64,000 nt of DNA from Hirundichthys speculiger (GCA_018398805.1 JAGFBZ010001170.1:521001-585000), one strand, 5' to 3'; numbered from the stretch's first letter, positions 37,510 to 49,965 are shown. Notes: generated by a model not told the origin, from the sequence alone. Translations and numbers: made by a program.

Positions 37510-39105
37510 TGACAGTATAAACAGAAAACTTAAGTCAAGCTCGGACTCAGTAGCTCCACTAATAACAAAAAGGGTAAAAACTAAACCTGCACCTCCTTGG
37601 AGAAACAATTAAATTAGACAACTGAAAAGAAATTGCAGGATGGCTGAAAGAAAACCAAACTGGCAATACATTACCAAATTCTCCAAGAACAACTTAAAAT
37701 TTATAACACTACAGTTAAACATGCCAAGGAACAATTACTTTGCAAAACTAATTACTGATAATTAAAACAGTCCCAGAAATCCTCTTTTCCACCATTGACC
37801 ACTTAATTAACCCTGATTTTAATATACACAGACTTTGCAAAAATGACCTTCTTTGAAGAATTTGCAGACCATTTCAGGAGCAAAATTGAATGTCTCTAAC
37901 ATTTATTTGACCAAAAAACAGTTTTCAATGGAGCTGAAGGTTTGTTTTTACCAGACTGTTTTGACCTGGTTGATGCTGAGATGCTTGGTAGAGTCTTCTC
38001 CCAAGTTAATGCAACCACCTGCCTTTTAGATCCAATTCCTACTCCGCTTTTGAAAACCTTTTATGAATCCTTTGAAAATGAGCTTATAAGTATTGTGCAT
38101 TGCTTTCTTCAGATAGGTATCTTTCCTTCTGCCTTCAAAACAGCTGTGGTGAAACCCCTTCTGAAGAAGAGCAATCTGAATCCTGATATTTTCAATAACT
38201 ATAGACCAGTATCCAACTTTCCTTTTTTAAGCAAAATTTTAGAGAAACTTGTTTTTATTCAACTAAATGATTTTTTTAAATGAAAAATAATGTTAGTGAG
38301 AGATTTCAGTCTGGTTTTGGGGTGAACCGTAGTCCAGAGACAGCCTTGTTAAAGATCGTCAATGATCTGAGCTGCAGCTTGGACTCAGGCAAGATCTCAG
38401 TCTTGGTGCTGTTGAATCTAAGTGCAGCCTTTTGACATAATAGATCATCTTATCCTTTTAAACAGACTCAGGCACCTGGTTGGCCTCTCTGGTACTGTTT
38501 TTAACTGGTTTCAGTCCTATCTCACAGATAGAAGATTTCTCGTAAGTATGGATTAATGCTCCTCAGGGATCCATAAAATCAAATGCGGTGTGCCACAAGG
38601 CTCAGTTTTAAGCCCCATGGTTTTTAATTCATATATCCTTCCTCTTGGGGACGTCATTAGGAGACATGGCATTAGTCTTTTTTACAGCTATGCTGATGAC
38701 ACACAGCTGTACATTGCCATGTCTCCTGGAGACACACGATTAATTGATGACCTTTTTAATTGCATTTTAGATATTAAATCATGGATGGCAGAAAACTTCC
38801 TGCAACTCAACCAGGACAAAACTAAAGTTTTATTTATCGGTCCTAAGGCTAAGAGAGAAAAACATTTGTCAAAATGACATGCATTGTCTTTAAAAACATC
38901 TGATCAAATAAAGAACTTGGGCGTCATTTTTGACTCTGAGCTTAGTTTTAATCCACATGTTCAGCATGTGATTAAAACAGGTTTCTATCATCTGAAGAAT
39001 ATAGCCAGAGTCTGCCCGTTTCTCTCTTGGGTCACCATGGAGATGCTGATGCATGCTTTTATCTCCGGTCGCATTAACTTCTGTAACACCCTGTTTTCTA
39101 GTCCA
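37510..39105 (+). mobile_element. L2-type LINE fragment with reverse-transcriptase domain
   Basis: On +, with frame breaks, it reads a PPWRNN-IRQLKRNCRMAE-like connector near 37,590, then LDPIPTPLLKTF, VVKPLLKKSNLNPDIFNNYR, PVSNFPFLSKILEKL (38,030-38,260), RFQSGFGVNRSPETALLKIV near 38,310, PQGSVLSPMVFNSYILPLGD (38,592 on), then YSYADDTQLYIAM with the catalytic YADD, and finally IKNLGVIFDSELSF and FISGRINFCNTLFSS. The endonuclease domain is missing and several stops interrupt it, so it is inactive. It stops abruptly at 39,105 where a hAT piece begins. Confidence 0.9.
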
Positions 39106-39475
39106 ATTAACGTCCACCTGGTCACATGTGGACGTGCACAAATGGCTCTACCTCTCGATTACGCATCACCGTATTACTTGCATACGTTTTTATTCTCTTG
39201 AGGTCAGAGGATGTCTGGTCAGCAGTTGTGGTGGATTTGGGAATAGTCACGGCCAGACACGTCAGTCTGTACAGATGTCTGCTGTGGAGGAAACCAAGGA
39301 GATCTTTGTCAAGCTGGAAAAGGTTGGATGCAGGAATTTATTTCCGATATGTCTGAAACTGTTGGTGGTCGAGGAGGGACAGGAACATTAATTGTTCGTG
39401 ATCTTTAAATGAGCATCCAACGATTCGTTCTGCAGTATTTTAAAAAGCACATCAACTGCGCCAAGACGCACAACT
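39106..39475 (-). mobile_element. hAT transposase C-terminal fragment, copy 1
   Basis: Nearly identical over most of its length to the reverse complement of 48,815-49,296, but lacking about 20 bases present there. On the - strand it corresponds to the C-terminal dimerisation part of a hAT transposase (see the other copy for the better frame). It abuts the L2 fragment directly on its left side. Confidence 0.72.
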
Positions 39476-39695
39476 GGTAACAACTGGATCTTACGCAGGT
39501 GTATGAGCTGTAGCCATCCGGCCAAAGTGTGATAGGTTGGTCACTGTGAGTGAGCGAAGGTGACTGGACATTGACATGCAGTGGCGGGCCTGTTGCCTAA
39601 AAGGCACACACGCTCACGTGCAAGCCCAATGCAAAGTTATTGGAACACAAATACCGCGGGACATAAAAGCGTATTGTACCGTGCAGGTTTTTGTG

Positions 39696-39700
<5 letters not shown>

Positions 39701-39750
<50 letters not shown>
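39701..39750. repeat. (AT)25 microsatellite
   Basis: Fifty bases of uninterrupted AT, preceded by TTGTGTATGT and followed by AATATATAAA. Confidence 0.97.
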
Positions 39751-39758
<8 letters not shown>

Positions 39759-42700
39759 AAACATTTCCTTTATAAGTGTGGAGTAAGCATCCTTCAAAAC
39801 TGAAACAGACAGAGCAGTTAATCAGGAGGAGTGGACCAAAATAGCTGTTGGCAGATGCTCAAGTCTCATTGAGAGTGAGAGGGATCACTTTTTTATAATT
39901 TTTCTTCTTGTTACTGCTGTTGTTCAACAAAATGTGACATTGATGTCACTATCAATTTTTGTCCATGTCATTTCTCTTTGTTTAATGATGAAATACAAGG
40001 TCGAATTTGTATTAAACATGAACCACGATGAAGACCATTAACTAAGCTATTTAGTTATTCCAGAGCCAGTTGATGGATTTGAACAAATCTGTCCAGCTGT
40101 GTTCTGGACAGCTGGAGCCCTGCCTTCCCTCCAGGTTAGCCCTTTGTTTCACACCAGAACGCCATCTCATTTATCTCCTATGAATGCTGACAATGTGAAG
40201 AAAGGTAAAGATTAATTCTTGCACAAACATTATTAAAAATAGTATTTGGATATTTGATCAGATTTTGAAACAAATGCCCACACCCTCACAGATGCTTTTG
40301 CCACCCAGCCTATCTGGAACAGCTATGTGATGCATACAATAGTAATGAGAGATGCATCAGCAGATGGCATTTTCTTTGTTTACATTTTATACCAGTGATG
40401 CATAGACTTGTTTAATTGTGTGGACATATTTTTAGAACTGACTTTGTGGCACACAAACATACCAAAACACATTTATGTAGTACAGTATAGCTCCTGCATT
40501 TAAAAACTAGAAACAGACTGGTTCCATTGGTACTTTTGCAGAGATGCTACCAGCAGGGACTGACATCGTATGTTTATCATGAAGACACGGGCTACTGTTT
40601 TGCAGTTGTTTTGCAAATTTGTAATACTGCATTGTATAAATCATTTTCGGTCAGTGTTTGGCATGCAAGCTGCATATTGATGAGGGTGGTTTGTTTTCCA
40701 CTTAAAGACTTTGGTACAAACAGAAATAAATGAATTCCTGCCGGAGGATGAATCCCAGTGAGTCACCAGCAGGTTGACGTTTATGGTTTGGAGCAAAATA
40801 ACTCATCTGCTACTGGATTGATTGAATTTTCCTTCAGACATTCATGTCCCCCTTGGGATTAATTGAAATAGATTGGCTGATGCTTTTTAATCGTGGAGCA
40901 TCATGTTCAGCTTTGACTTATTTTATTCCAGTAGATGAACCAACTAACTACTGTTGGGTACTGTTACTCCTCTTTTTTAAGCATTAAATCACAAAGCGAT
41001 GTTCAAGTTTTAAACTTCCCTGCCATTGTAAGTGTGCATTATGGTAGTGTAAAGGGTTCTGATGGATTAATTGCTGTTTGTTTTTTTTGTTTTCTTTTTT
41101 TTTTTTTTTGCTCTGAAGACACGCTTATGATTTCGAATAGGAGCTTAAACCCCTTCTTCAGCTGCTCTGTATGACTCACTTTACTATATTGGTCCTTCTA
41201 GGCCTGTATAGATGTATTTCTTTATGGATATGCTGGAGCTGTGTGTGATGAAATCCTGGAGGAGTGAAAGGCAGAATCTGACCGTGGCTCATCTGACACT
41301 GCTGCTCTCCTTTTGAGAAAGAAACCTATTTTCGTGAACAAATCGTTTCTCAAAGCCATCCCGGCTCTGGAGATTGTCCAGCCTCGGCCTCTGCAGGCAC
41401 CTGCGTCAAAATATCGCTGAGTAACTCCCACCCATGCAGAGAATAAAAGATTCATACTGCAGCTGTCATCATGTACAGATGTACTGATTTTCCTGTATTT
41501 CTTAAGAAAGAGCTGGCCTTGCAAGGAAATGAACCGGTCTGTCAAGGCTGAGGAAATTCTCACCAACATTCGTCACGAATCTTCTGAAGTGGAGAAAATG
41601 AGTTGTGTTCTAGATTCAAAGTCTATTTCCTTTTTTTTACTCTGAAAAATATTATGTTACTTAATTGATCTGGCTCTTTAGTTGCCTGGAGGAGCAAATG
41701 TACGTGTTCAGCAACAACAAGACAATGAATGCTCAGAAGTATTGATGACCTGACCACATGTGACTAGAGAATAATTTACAAAACAAAAAAGCAGCATTGA
41801 CCACTGATAATCTTATTTGACAATTTCTCAATTAATTGCAGGATCATTTAGTGTGCAAACAAAATATTGAATATTTATCTACTGATCCCTAAAAGGGAAA
41901 TTATATTGTTCCAGTATAAGTAACTATTAAGTAACTGGTGTGTGTGTGTGTGTGTGTGCACGCGTAAGCTCACCTGCAGATCATTAGCATATTTTTTTTT
42001 TATTTAACAGTAAAGGCAGGGTAACTTAATTATCCCTGTTCTGCTACAACCATCTGCTGCCTGATGCTAAACGAGAGGATGTTAACTGCATCGGCTGCAA
42101 GGCAGGAGGGATATGAATTAGATGTCAGAAGTGATGAAAACGTTGCACATGCTTGAATTGAACCGGACATACAAGACATCATAGAGCCTGCATGACAGCT
42201 GTAACCCTCTGAAAGCGCCGTCTGCGTTCGGTCTCTGTACACTTTGAATGGGGTGACGTCAAGTGTTGAATCATGAGTTCTGCATGTTGGAGGTGGCAGT
42301 GTAGTTTCCATCAAGTTAGAGATTTTTTTTTTTTTTTACTTTTCACGCTTTCCATGCTTTTATTGCAAAGACAGACGACCATCCTCTATTTGGCCAAAAA
42401 TGTGTCCCACCACTTCATTTCTGCTTTGTCAACAAGATGAGGACAGTTGAGTGCACGAAGCGATCATCATTCCACACTCAATTCTGGCGGTTTTGAGTGC
42501 ACCATGCGAGTGCTTGCAGTGTACTTTGTGTATACAGAATTGTCAATGTGAACATAGTCATGCACTCAGAAAAGGAAGTGCAAGTGCACAAGTATGTGAT
42601 TTGGAGGTCATTGGGGAGCAAAAAAAACATATCTGATCACTTATGGATTTCATCAGTATAAACTACACGTTCAGTTTCGCACAAGCATTATTACATCTAT

Positions 42701-45436
42701 CATTGCTTTATATATTAATTCTGATCCTCACACGTTTCCTCACACTAACCTCATCTTATGTGATGACAAGAAGCCCTGGTTCATGGGAAAACTCTTTCAG
42801 CTCTCTTTTGAACTCTACATTATTTAGATGAGTCATCAAAGGCCTACTGGGCTTGGCTTTCCCCTCGGTGATACCAGCAGCTCATGTTGACTCTAATGAC
42901 CTTTTCTCAGACAACGAACACAGCCATATCTTTTTTTTTTTTTTTGTTCTTTTACATAGTAGTGTTTTTAGCTTTGCTTTTTTTTAAAAACTGCAAAATG
43001 AACATTTAGGAGCATGTTTTAAAGAGACAAGACTTTATAAATATTTGCTGTGTGCACCAAAAGATGAGACAGACTGGCTTGAGAAGCTTGTTTCCTGTGC
43101 AGGGATTATTCTGTGAAACAGCTCAGGATGATACTTACATTAGCAGGCAGATAAATGAATCATAACCATGTGTGACTGGCATAAAGGTTCAATCCAATTC
43201 AGTGGAATGAATATATAAGTGGCATAAAAAGTAAGGGTAAATAATCTGTTAATTGTGTTCATTTGATGATTATCCACAGGTTTTGAACTTAACAAATGGA
43301 ACCATTATATTGTGATTTGTGCCTACACGTGAAAATGCACAGTCGGGTTAAAGTAAAACATGATACTCATACATATTCAAGGCACGCTGAGAATAAACAA
43401 CTGTGGCTACAAGATATGAGAAGAATATCTGGATTTGGTTAAATGCACCATTGTAGATTATTGTCTCAGAATTCTGCTGCATGTCCATAAATTTAGTTCA
43501 GCACCTGCTCATGTTGTTTGCATTTTTGCTATTTAGTCTTTAATGAATATTGAAGGCCGGCTTTATTTGTTGGCTGAAGTCAGAGCTTTCTGGGTACTTA
43601 ATCAGTCAATTAGACAACATTAAGTTGCAGCCGGCATCAGCTTCTGTGCATCAGAGCCGCTCCAGAAGCCCACCGCTTTCTGCAAACAATGAGAAGGAAT
43701 AGAGATCAATGGGATGTTCTTCTTCTCTGAAGGCTTTAAAGGATCCCTCACAAGAAAAAAAATATTTTTTCTTTTTCCTCCACAGGAGATTAATCTTCTG
43801 CAAGTTGCAAGCTTTGGATGACAATTTTGAGTGCTGATAAAAGACATGTTATATTGTCTTTCTTTTTTATATCATCTATTGCAGCCTTAAGTGTTTCTAA
43901 AAATACATGATGAACCCCCATGTTGATTCTGCTGGCCAGTGCCCAACACCCAACCTACTCAGAGGGAGTATCTCATACAACACACATCTGCAGACTGGTT
44001 TTCATCAGCCGAGGTGGTGGTGGTGGTGGTGTTTGTGGGAAGGAGTTGATGATACTAGACAGGGCTGTCCTTGTCAGAAGGAACCATGTCAGGTGACATT
44101 TCTTGGATTCCAGGAAGGTCATCCATGCCGGGCACTGCTGGGTCATAGTCTTGTGAGCAGAGGAGAAATAATTGGCTCATCCAACTTGTCAGCTAGCAGT
44201 CCTACACACAGCATAATCCTGGGCTTATTATTGTCTGAGGCAGCCAAGCTCAGAGAGCTTGGTGCTGCTGGATTTGTTTGGGATTTTCCCAGAGTGTATT
44301 TCTGTCCAGTCCGATTGTTCACTGCTCATGTCCGTGTCCCTGCCTCGGAGGCAGGACTGGCTGCTTACTCCCTCACATTGAGCAGGCTGGTTACCCAAGG
44401 ATGTCTTTAACAGGTTTACCGATACAATTAGCTGTGCCATATAGATGCTTGCTAATCCTGTAGACTGAATTAAAGCGCTCCTGGAGTAGTCACTGTTGTG
44501 TTTACCTGCCACAAAGTGCTTTCCAGAGATTATTGTTGTTTTTATTTTTAAACCGCTTTTACATTTTATCCAGAACTGCAGCAGATATGTTGAGGTTCAT
44601 GGATACAGGTGTTTATTCAGACTTAAAAAAAAAGTGTTACATCCGAAAAAGATTATCAGTACCTTGTACTTTTATACTGCAGATAACACAAACAGAATAA
44701 TCAGACATCAAAAGGACTTTGAGCTGACATCAGATGCCCTAATGTCTGCTGTAAATTGCTCTACGATTGGCTTTCAGCAGGTTCTCTGTCTTATGAAAAG
44801 AGATTTAAAAGGTTCTGCTTAAGGAACATTCAGTGTTGTGTATTTTGGGTTTAGGAGGTGATTCAAATTTCTGAAGCTTCTCTCCTCAACAGAAAATCTG
44901 GCAGGAAATGAGTGAATGGAAGTTCTGCGTGAAGCCCTACTGTTGAGTACGGTCCTACTTTGGATTGTAAAAAGAGGGAAAAAAGGTATCACCCACAAAG
45001 TCTCGACACTGAGTGGGAAACCCTTGTGACACACATGACAGATAACAGAGGCTGCTGGCTGTGTGCTCTGCTGACTTTATTTTTAGTCTTGTAGCCTTGG
45101 TTATCTTCAAACCATTGGTCCCGTTCAGCAGGGTGATGCTGACTTTTTTTTGTGAGTGAGTGTGCGTGCATCTGTGTGTGTTGAATAAACTTTGATCTTC
45201 CAAAGTTTTTGGTTGTTATTTGTCCACAGCTTTCATTTTCTGACCTGCGCCTGACAATCAAACTGTTCGTTAAAGCGATTTCGCCGATTCCAGCGCGCAG
45301 TATGAAAAAGGATTAAGAGAATCATTTTATCCCTTATACACAAAAATCTAAATCTACAGCTGATAGGTGTGTGAGTAGGCAGGTGTGTTTACATCATCCA
45401 CTATGTGATGCTCCTGCTGGACTTATACTCCCTATA

Positions 45437-45726
45437 CAGGGCTTGACGCTAACTTTTTGGCTCACCAGCCACTGTGGCTAGTGTTTTTCCTCAGTCATGA
45501 GCCATTTAGTCTTTATGCTAGCCACAGTTTTACTGTCAGTTTTTATCTTCTTCACAATATTCTTGCATTTACATTTTAAATACAAACAATTGGTACAACT
45601 ATTGTGATGTGTCATATCAAAGAATAAGATACCAGCCAAAGTTGCTTGTGAGACAGAAATTGTTACTAGCCACAGCCAAATTTTACCAGCATTTGGCCGG
45701 TTAGCCAGTGTCAGTGTCAAGCCCTG
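45437..45726. mobile_element. hAT-type MITE, 290 bp
   Basis: Ends CAGGGCTTGACGCTAAC and, reversed, CAGGGCTTGACACTGAC. A perfect 8-bp duplication TCCCTATA flanks it (45,429-45,436 and 45,727-45,734). Both arms also contain GCCACTGTGGCTAG-type sequence. No coding content. Confidence 0.92.
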
Positions 45727-46669
45727 TCCCTATACCTGCACTGTTTTTTCTTCAGCAGGTTGATGTGAGCTATCCTTTGCTTGAGTCAGCTGAAATATGA
45801 CAGGAGAAGGTAATGTGAGGAAGACCTGCTCGACTCTTGGAAGGAAAAACAAAGACCTTTTTTTAATATGAAGAAGCTTAAGATGATCTGGCTGTTGTTT
45901 TAGGCTGAATGCAGCCTTTTATTGAACATGAACTCAGATGACCACCAGCGTAGGTGTTGTCAGTAAAACCCTGTTATGAAAATGTGTTTTCTTTCAACAA
46001 GAACTCATCACTCAACTGCATAAAATGTTCCAACTAGTTAACTCTCTTAATATTAGATGTTGAGCACTGAATCTGGGGTAATTTTCTCTTATGATCAGCT
46101 GTGACAATAAAGTTCCTAAACTATCAGTAAAACTCATCAGTAATACTGTCATTTATAGACGTGCGCTTCCACACCCTGTGCCATGCCCATGGGGTTCAAA
46201 GGGTTAAAGAGAGTTTAATTTGAATATAATGCTCATTAATTAGATGTGTGTCTTTAAAAAGTATCTTTTTTTTAAGATGTGACAACGCTGTGCACGTTTC
46301 ATAGCACAATGTAGTGTTGTGTATATAAATAAACGTTTGATAAGGACAAAGCTACAGAGTACCTTGTGTGCGTGCTGGCTTCAGGATGAGCGGGACTATA
46401 AATGTTTATTACTGAGCTATGTCTGTAAAGTGCAGCAGGGATCAAAGCTCAAAGACTAATCTCATACTTTGAACCTGGAGGTAAGACAGCCTGTTCGAAT
46501 TCTCCTGATCCACTGACATTTATTTGGCTTTGACTGTGTTTACATTAATGGTTGTGTACCGGTTCCTTTGATACTATCCAGTCATAAGTCAAATATTATA
46601 TGTCACTGTTAAAAAGCTCACAGCAAACTCTACAGTGAATGTAACAGTGAAACAGCAAAGTTTAGGATT

Positions 46670-47131
46670 TGTCATGGCCTGGTCGGCCATGGCAGCCCTG
46701 TGCGTGTATGTCTGTGTCAAGTTAACGTCTCTCCCTGTCTTTAGTGGTTCCTGTTTTACTTTGAAAGGTCTGTCTTGTCTTCATTGTGTTCTGCTTTGCT
46801 TCCTCCCTCTTGTTACCTTGATTCCCTGCACCTGCCTCTCGTTTGTTCCTCTGTGTATTTAAGTCTTGTCCTTTTCCCCTGTTCTCTGTGGGTCCATTAG
46901 TCTTCATGGCATGTATGAGTTTGCTGTTCTGTCCTGTTCCCCTCTCGTTGTCCTTCCGGAAGATAAGCTAAGTTTGTGTTTTTGCATTTTAGTGTTTTTG
47001 GATTTTTGTGTTTTGGATTTCTGGTGTCTTTCGTGTTTTGGATTTTTTAATTTTGTGTTTTTGGGAATAAACCCTTTCTGTTTTTGTACTCCTGCTTTTG
47101 GGTCCTTCCTCCAACACAGCAGAACATGACA
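46670..47131 (+). mobile_element. solo LTR, Ty3/gypsy type, 462 bp
   Basis: Starts TGTCATGGCC and ends AACATGACA, with a perfect 5-bp duplication GGATT on both sides (46,665-46,669 and 47,132-47,136), the usual length for gypsy-type integration. A TATA-like GTGTATTTAAG lies near 46,852 and AATAAA at 47,066-47,071, in the right order for an LTR read on +. The long T- and G-rich stretch between them fits R/U5. No internal retroelement genes are present. Confidence 0.9.
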
Positions 47132-47278
47132 GGATTGAATTAGGCACAAAGTAGCTTAGTAATTCTTATTGAAAGAACATGGTTTGGCTCAATGAAAGTA
47201 CCGTATTGGCCCAAATATAGGACGACTCTGATTATAAGGCAACCCCCATTTTTCAAATATCATTTTGAGAAAATAAAA

Positions 47279-47388
47279 ATATGATGAAGACAAAAAGGTT
47301 ATTCATAAAGCAACTTTTAATTGTGCAATTGAAATATGATGAAGACAAAAAGGTTATTCATAAAACAACTTTTTATTGTGCAATTACC
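47279..47388. repeat. 55-bp tandem duplication
   Basis: Two adjacent copies of a 55-base unit beginning ATATGATGAAGACAAAAAGG, differing at only a few positions. It lies in the left part of the 47,199-48,123 element. Confidence 0.9.
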
Positions 47389-47756
47389 ATAGAAAAAAAA
47401 ATCACACATAGATAACATTCTGCTGGATTGTTAAACATTTTAATGATTTCACCATTAGTGAAAAAGCAACAACCATGTAGTTCAATAGCTGCATTAAGGA
47501 TATCAATAACTGCATAACCATCGAGTTATATTTGGCTTCAAGAACAACATTATTAATTCAGTCTTTAAAAAACCAAATTCTGGACTGCAACAAAACGTCC
47601 AAACCCCTTTGTTGGAGTCGGTCGCGTGGTTCCTCCATTTTACATCAGATCCTTCTGGCATGCGTTCACTGTGATGCTCCATTCAACTTACTGGTGACCT
47701 AGGTGTCGGCTCCATCTAGTGCCCCAGATCTGGAATTACAATAGAAAAGTCTAGAC

Positions 47757-48035
47757 CAGTGGTGCGCAAACTGCGGTACCCGTACCACTGGTGGTACGCG
47801 AGCGCTCTCTGGTGGTACGCGGGGGAACGTCATGACAAAGCATTATAAATACCGTTCAAATGAAATTCAGGTAACAATAAATAACCACAATAAGGAATAA
47901 ACATCTCTCCTGTGTGTTTAAAGCTAATTGAGAAGGCATATATGGCTATATTTTAAAATTGGTCATCATGGTGCTACTCGGAGAGCTCAATAGTTTCTCA
48001 GGTGGTATGCAGTATTAAAAGTTTGAGAACCACTG
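47757..48035. mobile_element. nested hAT-type MITE, 279 bp
   Basis: The left end CAGTGGTGCGCAAACTGCGG and the right end GTTTGAGAACCACTG form the inverted repeat of the widespread CAGTGGTTCTCAAAC hAT family. Flanks GTCTAGAC and ATCTAGAA share TCTAGA in register, a decayed 8-bp duplication. Inserted into the 47,199-48,123 element. Confidence 0.78.
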
Positions 48036-48125
48036 ATCTAGAATTTGATTATAAGATGACCCCCATTTTTGAGAATGTGATTTCTAGAATAAAATATCGT
48101 CCTGTATTCGGGCTAATATGGTATT

Positions 48126-48400
48126 TTATTAAGCTGGTAAAACACTTTTGCCCTCAAGGCTACAATAATAAATGGCAAGTAAAAAAAAACAGCCTTTTAA
48201 GCCAAACCGTGGCAAGGAAAAACTCCACTTTAAGAGGAAGAAACCTCGAGCAGGACCTAGCTCATAAGGGAGGACCTTTTGGTGAAGGCCAGCTGGGTAA
48301 AGAAAGAAAAGGAGAAGGGAGATAGGATAGAGAGAGTGGAGGACAGAAAGAGGGGAGCACACACATCCTGGCAATACTATATTAGACAAAATATATAAAT
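48126..48400. repeat. dispersed fish repeat (GGCAAGGAAAAACTCC type)
   Basis: Contains CCGTGGCAAGGAAAAACTCC, TTTAAGAGGAAGAAACCTCG and GCAGGACCTAGCTCATAAGG in the order of a very common teleost repeat, related to the one at 20,285. A purine-rich stretch follows. Confidence 0.7.
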
Positions 48401-48814
48401 AATAAAGAGCTAAGAATTCCATGCACTTTTATTCTGACTGATACATTGTTAGTACATGAACTACAGAAATGACTTAATAACAGATGTGGGCAGCAACAGT
48501 GAGGTGAACAGAGGATCGGACTGCTGGTCAGCATGTTAGTTGATATCCCAAAGACATCTACACACACAGGTGGAGGTAAACGCTGGGATGGTCAGAGGAT
48601 GGACCTGCATGTTCTGGGACTCTGCTGTAGAGCTTCCTCCTCTTCCTTCCTTCTCCTCCTCCTCTGCACTGATATATACATAAAAATATTTTTATATAGA
48701 CAATTCCTATCGGCAACCTGAAAGTCCCAGATAGTAGTTGCGCTCCCTGTAAACACGGCCAGGCAGAGCTGCGGGAACATATTCTCAGCAGGGGGTGCTG
48801 GGAGTCTGAGACAG

Positions 48815-49296
48815 CTGTGCGTCTTCATGCAGCTGATGTGCCTTTTAAAATACTGCAGAATGAATAATTGGATGTGCATTTAAAGATCACGAACAATTAA
48901 TGTTCCTGTCCCTCCTCGACCACCAGCAGTTTCAGACATATCGGAAATAAATTCCCGCATCCAACCTTTTCCAGCTTGACACCAGACCCACGGAGCTCTA
49001 TTTGATGATCTGACCTGTTTAAAAACAGACGTGACTTTGATGTAGTCCATCATGGATTTTGAGGGGAAATGTCCCAAAGATCTCCTTGGTTTCCTCCACA
49101 GCAGACATCTGAATGAGATCATGCCACAGCTGTACAGACTGACGTGTCTGGCCGTGACTATTCCACCATCCACCACAACTGCTGACCAGACATCCTCTGA
49201 CCTCAAGAGAATAAAAACCTCTGCAAGTAATACGGTGATGCATAATCGAGAGGTAGAGCCGTTTGTGCACATCCACATGTGACCAGGTGGATGCAC
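48815..49296 (+). mobile_element. hAT transposase C-terminal fragment, copy 2
   Basis: On + at 49,052-49,282 the frame reads GKCPKDLLGFLHSRHLNEIM, PQLYRLTCLAVTIPPSTTTA and SSDLKRIKTSASNT, the hAT C-terminal dimerisation region (typically LA-TIP--SA-ERSFSALKRIKT). Residues normally Glu-Arg-Ser/Thr-Phe are altered and the upstream frame has stops, so it is a relic. Near-identical inverse copy at 39,106-39,475. Confidence 0.75.
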
Positions 49297-49329
49297 ATTT
49301 ATGCCATTTGGACGCACTCTTTTACGCGC

Positions 49330-49965
49330 CGACATGCGGGTTGCGCTTTCCGCAAACTTTGTATCTTGCGATTGCGAGTAGCGGGTAGCGGGTGGTCTGA
49401 CCACCTGCTACCCGCTATCCTAAACCCACGATAGCAAGATACCAATGGCATAAATTTGCGTCCACTATATAGAAAACTAGAGTAATAGTTGGAACGTGAG
49501 CAGCTGCCACAACTTGGTGACGACCGAGTCTAGTGTGAGCGGGTTAACAGGGTCCTGGAATCGGGGGCAAGCATTTGCGGATGTAAGTTTGTGCGAAAGT
49601 TTAATTGTGTTTGGACCGCGATGGAGGCAGCTGGGCGTCATGAGGCAGGCCGGTTCAAAGCATGAGGCTGTGGCATTTGAGGGATACATGTTTGATGATA
49701 TGTGGGCCAGGTATGGCCAGGCTTGGCAAACAAACTTGGATTAAAGACTGGCCCCGATCGTACACCTCCTGCTAGCTGCTACCTGCTACCCGCAAATTGT
49801 GGGTTTAGGAGCGCTGCTAAAGTGGCTTCCCTAAAGCCACTACCCGCAATGCCGACTCCCTTTCTCGCATTGTAGGTGTGGCAATAGGTAATATCTTTTG
49901 TGCTTTCCGCAAACTCGGCATCTTGCGATCGCTATCCTAAACCTGCGATCGCAAGAGAGCTACAC
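49330..49965. repeat. unclassified repeat with hairpin modules
   Basis: A near-perfect palindrome spans 49,379-49,417 (TAGCGGGTAGC...GCTACCCGCTA, about 19-bp arms with one mismatch). Related strings recur: TTTCCGCAAACT with TCTTGCGAT at 49,348-49,372 and 49,908-49,930; TATCCTAAACC at 49,416 and 49,927; CTACCCGC near 49,785 and 49,840. Between them is an 82-codon frame (49,496-49,744) that I cannot match. Probably one or more small mobile elements. Family unknown. Confidence 0.55.

Larger units (their letters stand above)
47199..48123. mobile_element. inverted-repeat DNA transposon, interrupted
   Basis: The left end TACCGTATTGGCCCAAATAT and the right end, reversed, TACCATATTAGCCCGAATAC begin arms that continue with AGGACGA and a shared AACCCCCAT/ACCCCCATT block. 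Between them lie a 55-bp tandem duplication and a nested hAT element. No transposase is visible. I do not assign a superfamily; the TA at each tip may be target sequence. Confidence 0.75.

Noticed and set aside
43907..44410. 167-codon + frame
   Set aside because: Contains a GGT repeat translated as poly-Trp and has no recognisable domain or splice context.
46492..46510. TTCGAATTC string checked as a tRNA T-loop
   Set aside because: No acceptor, D or anticodon stems can be built around it.
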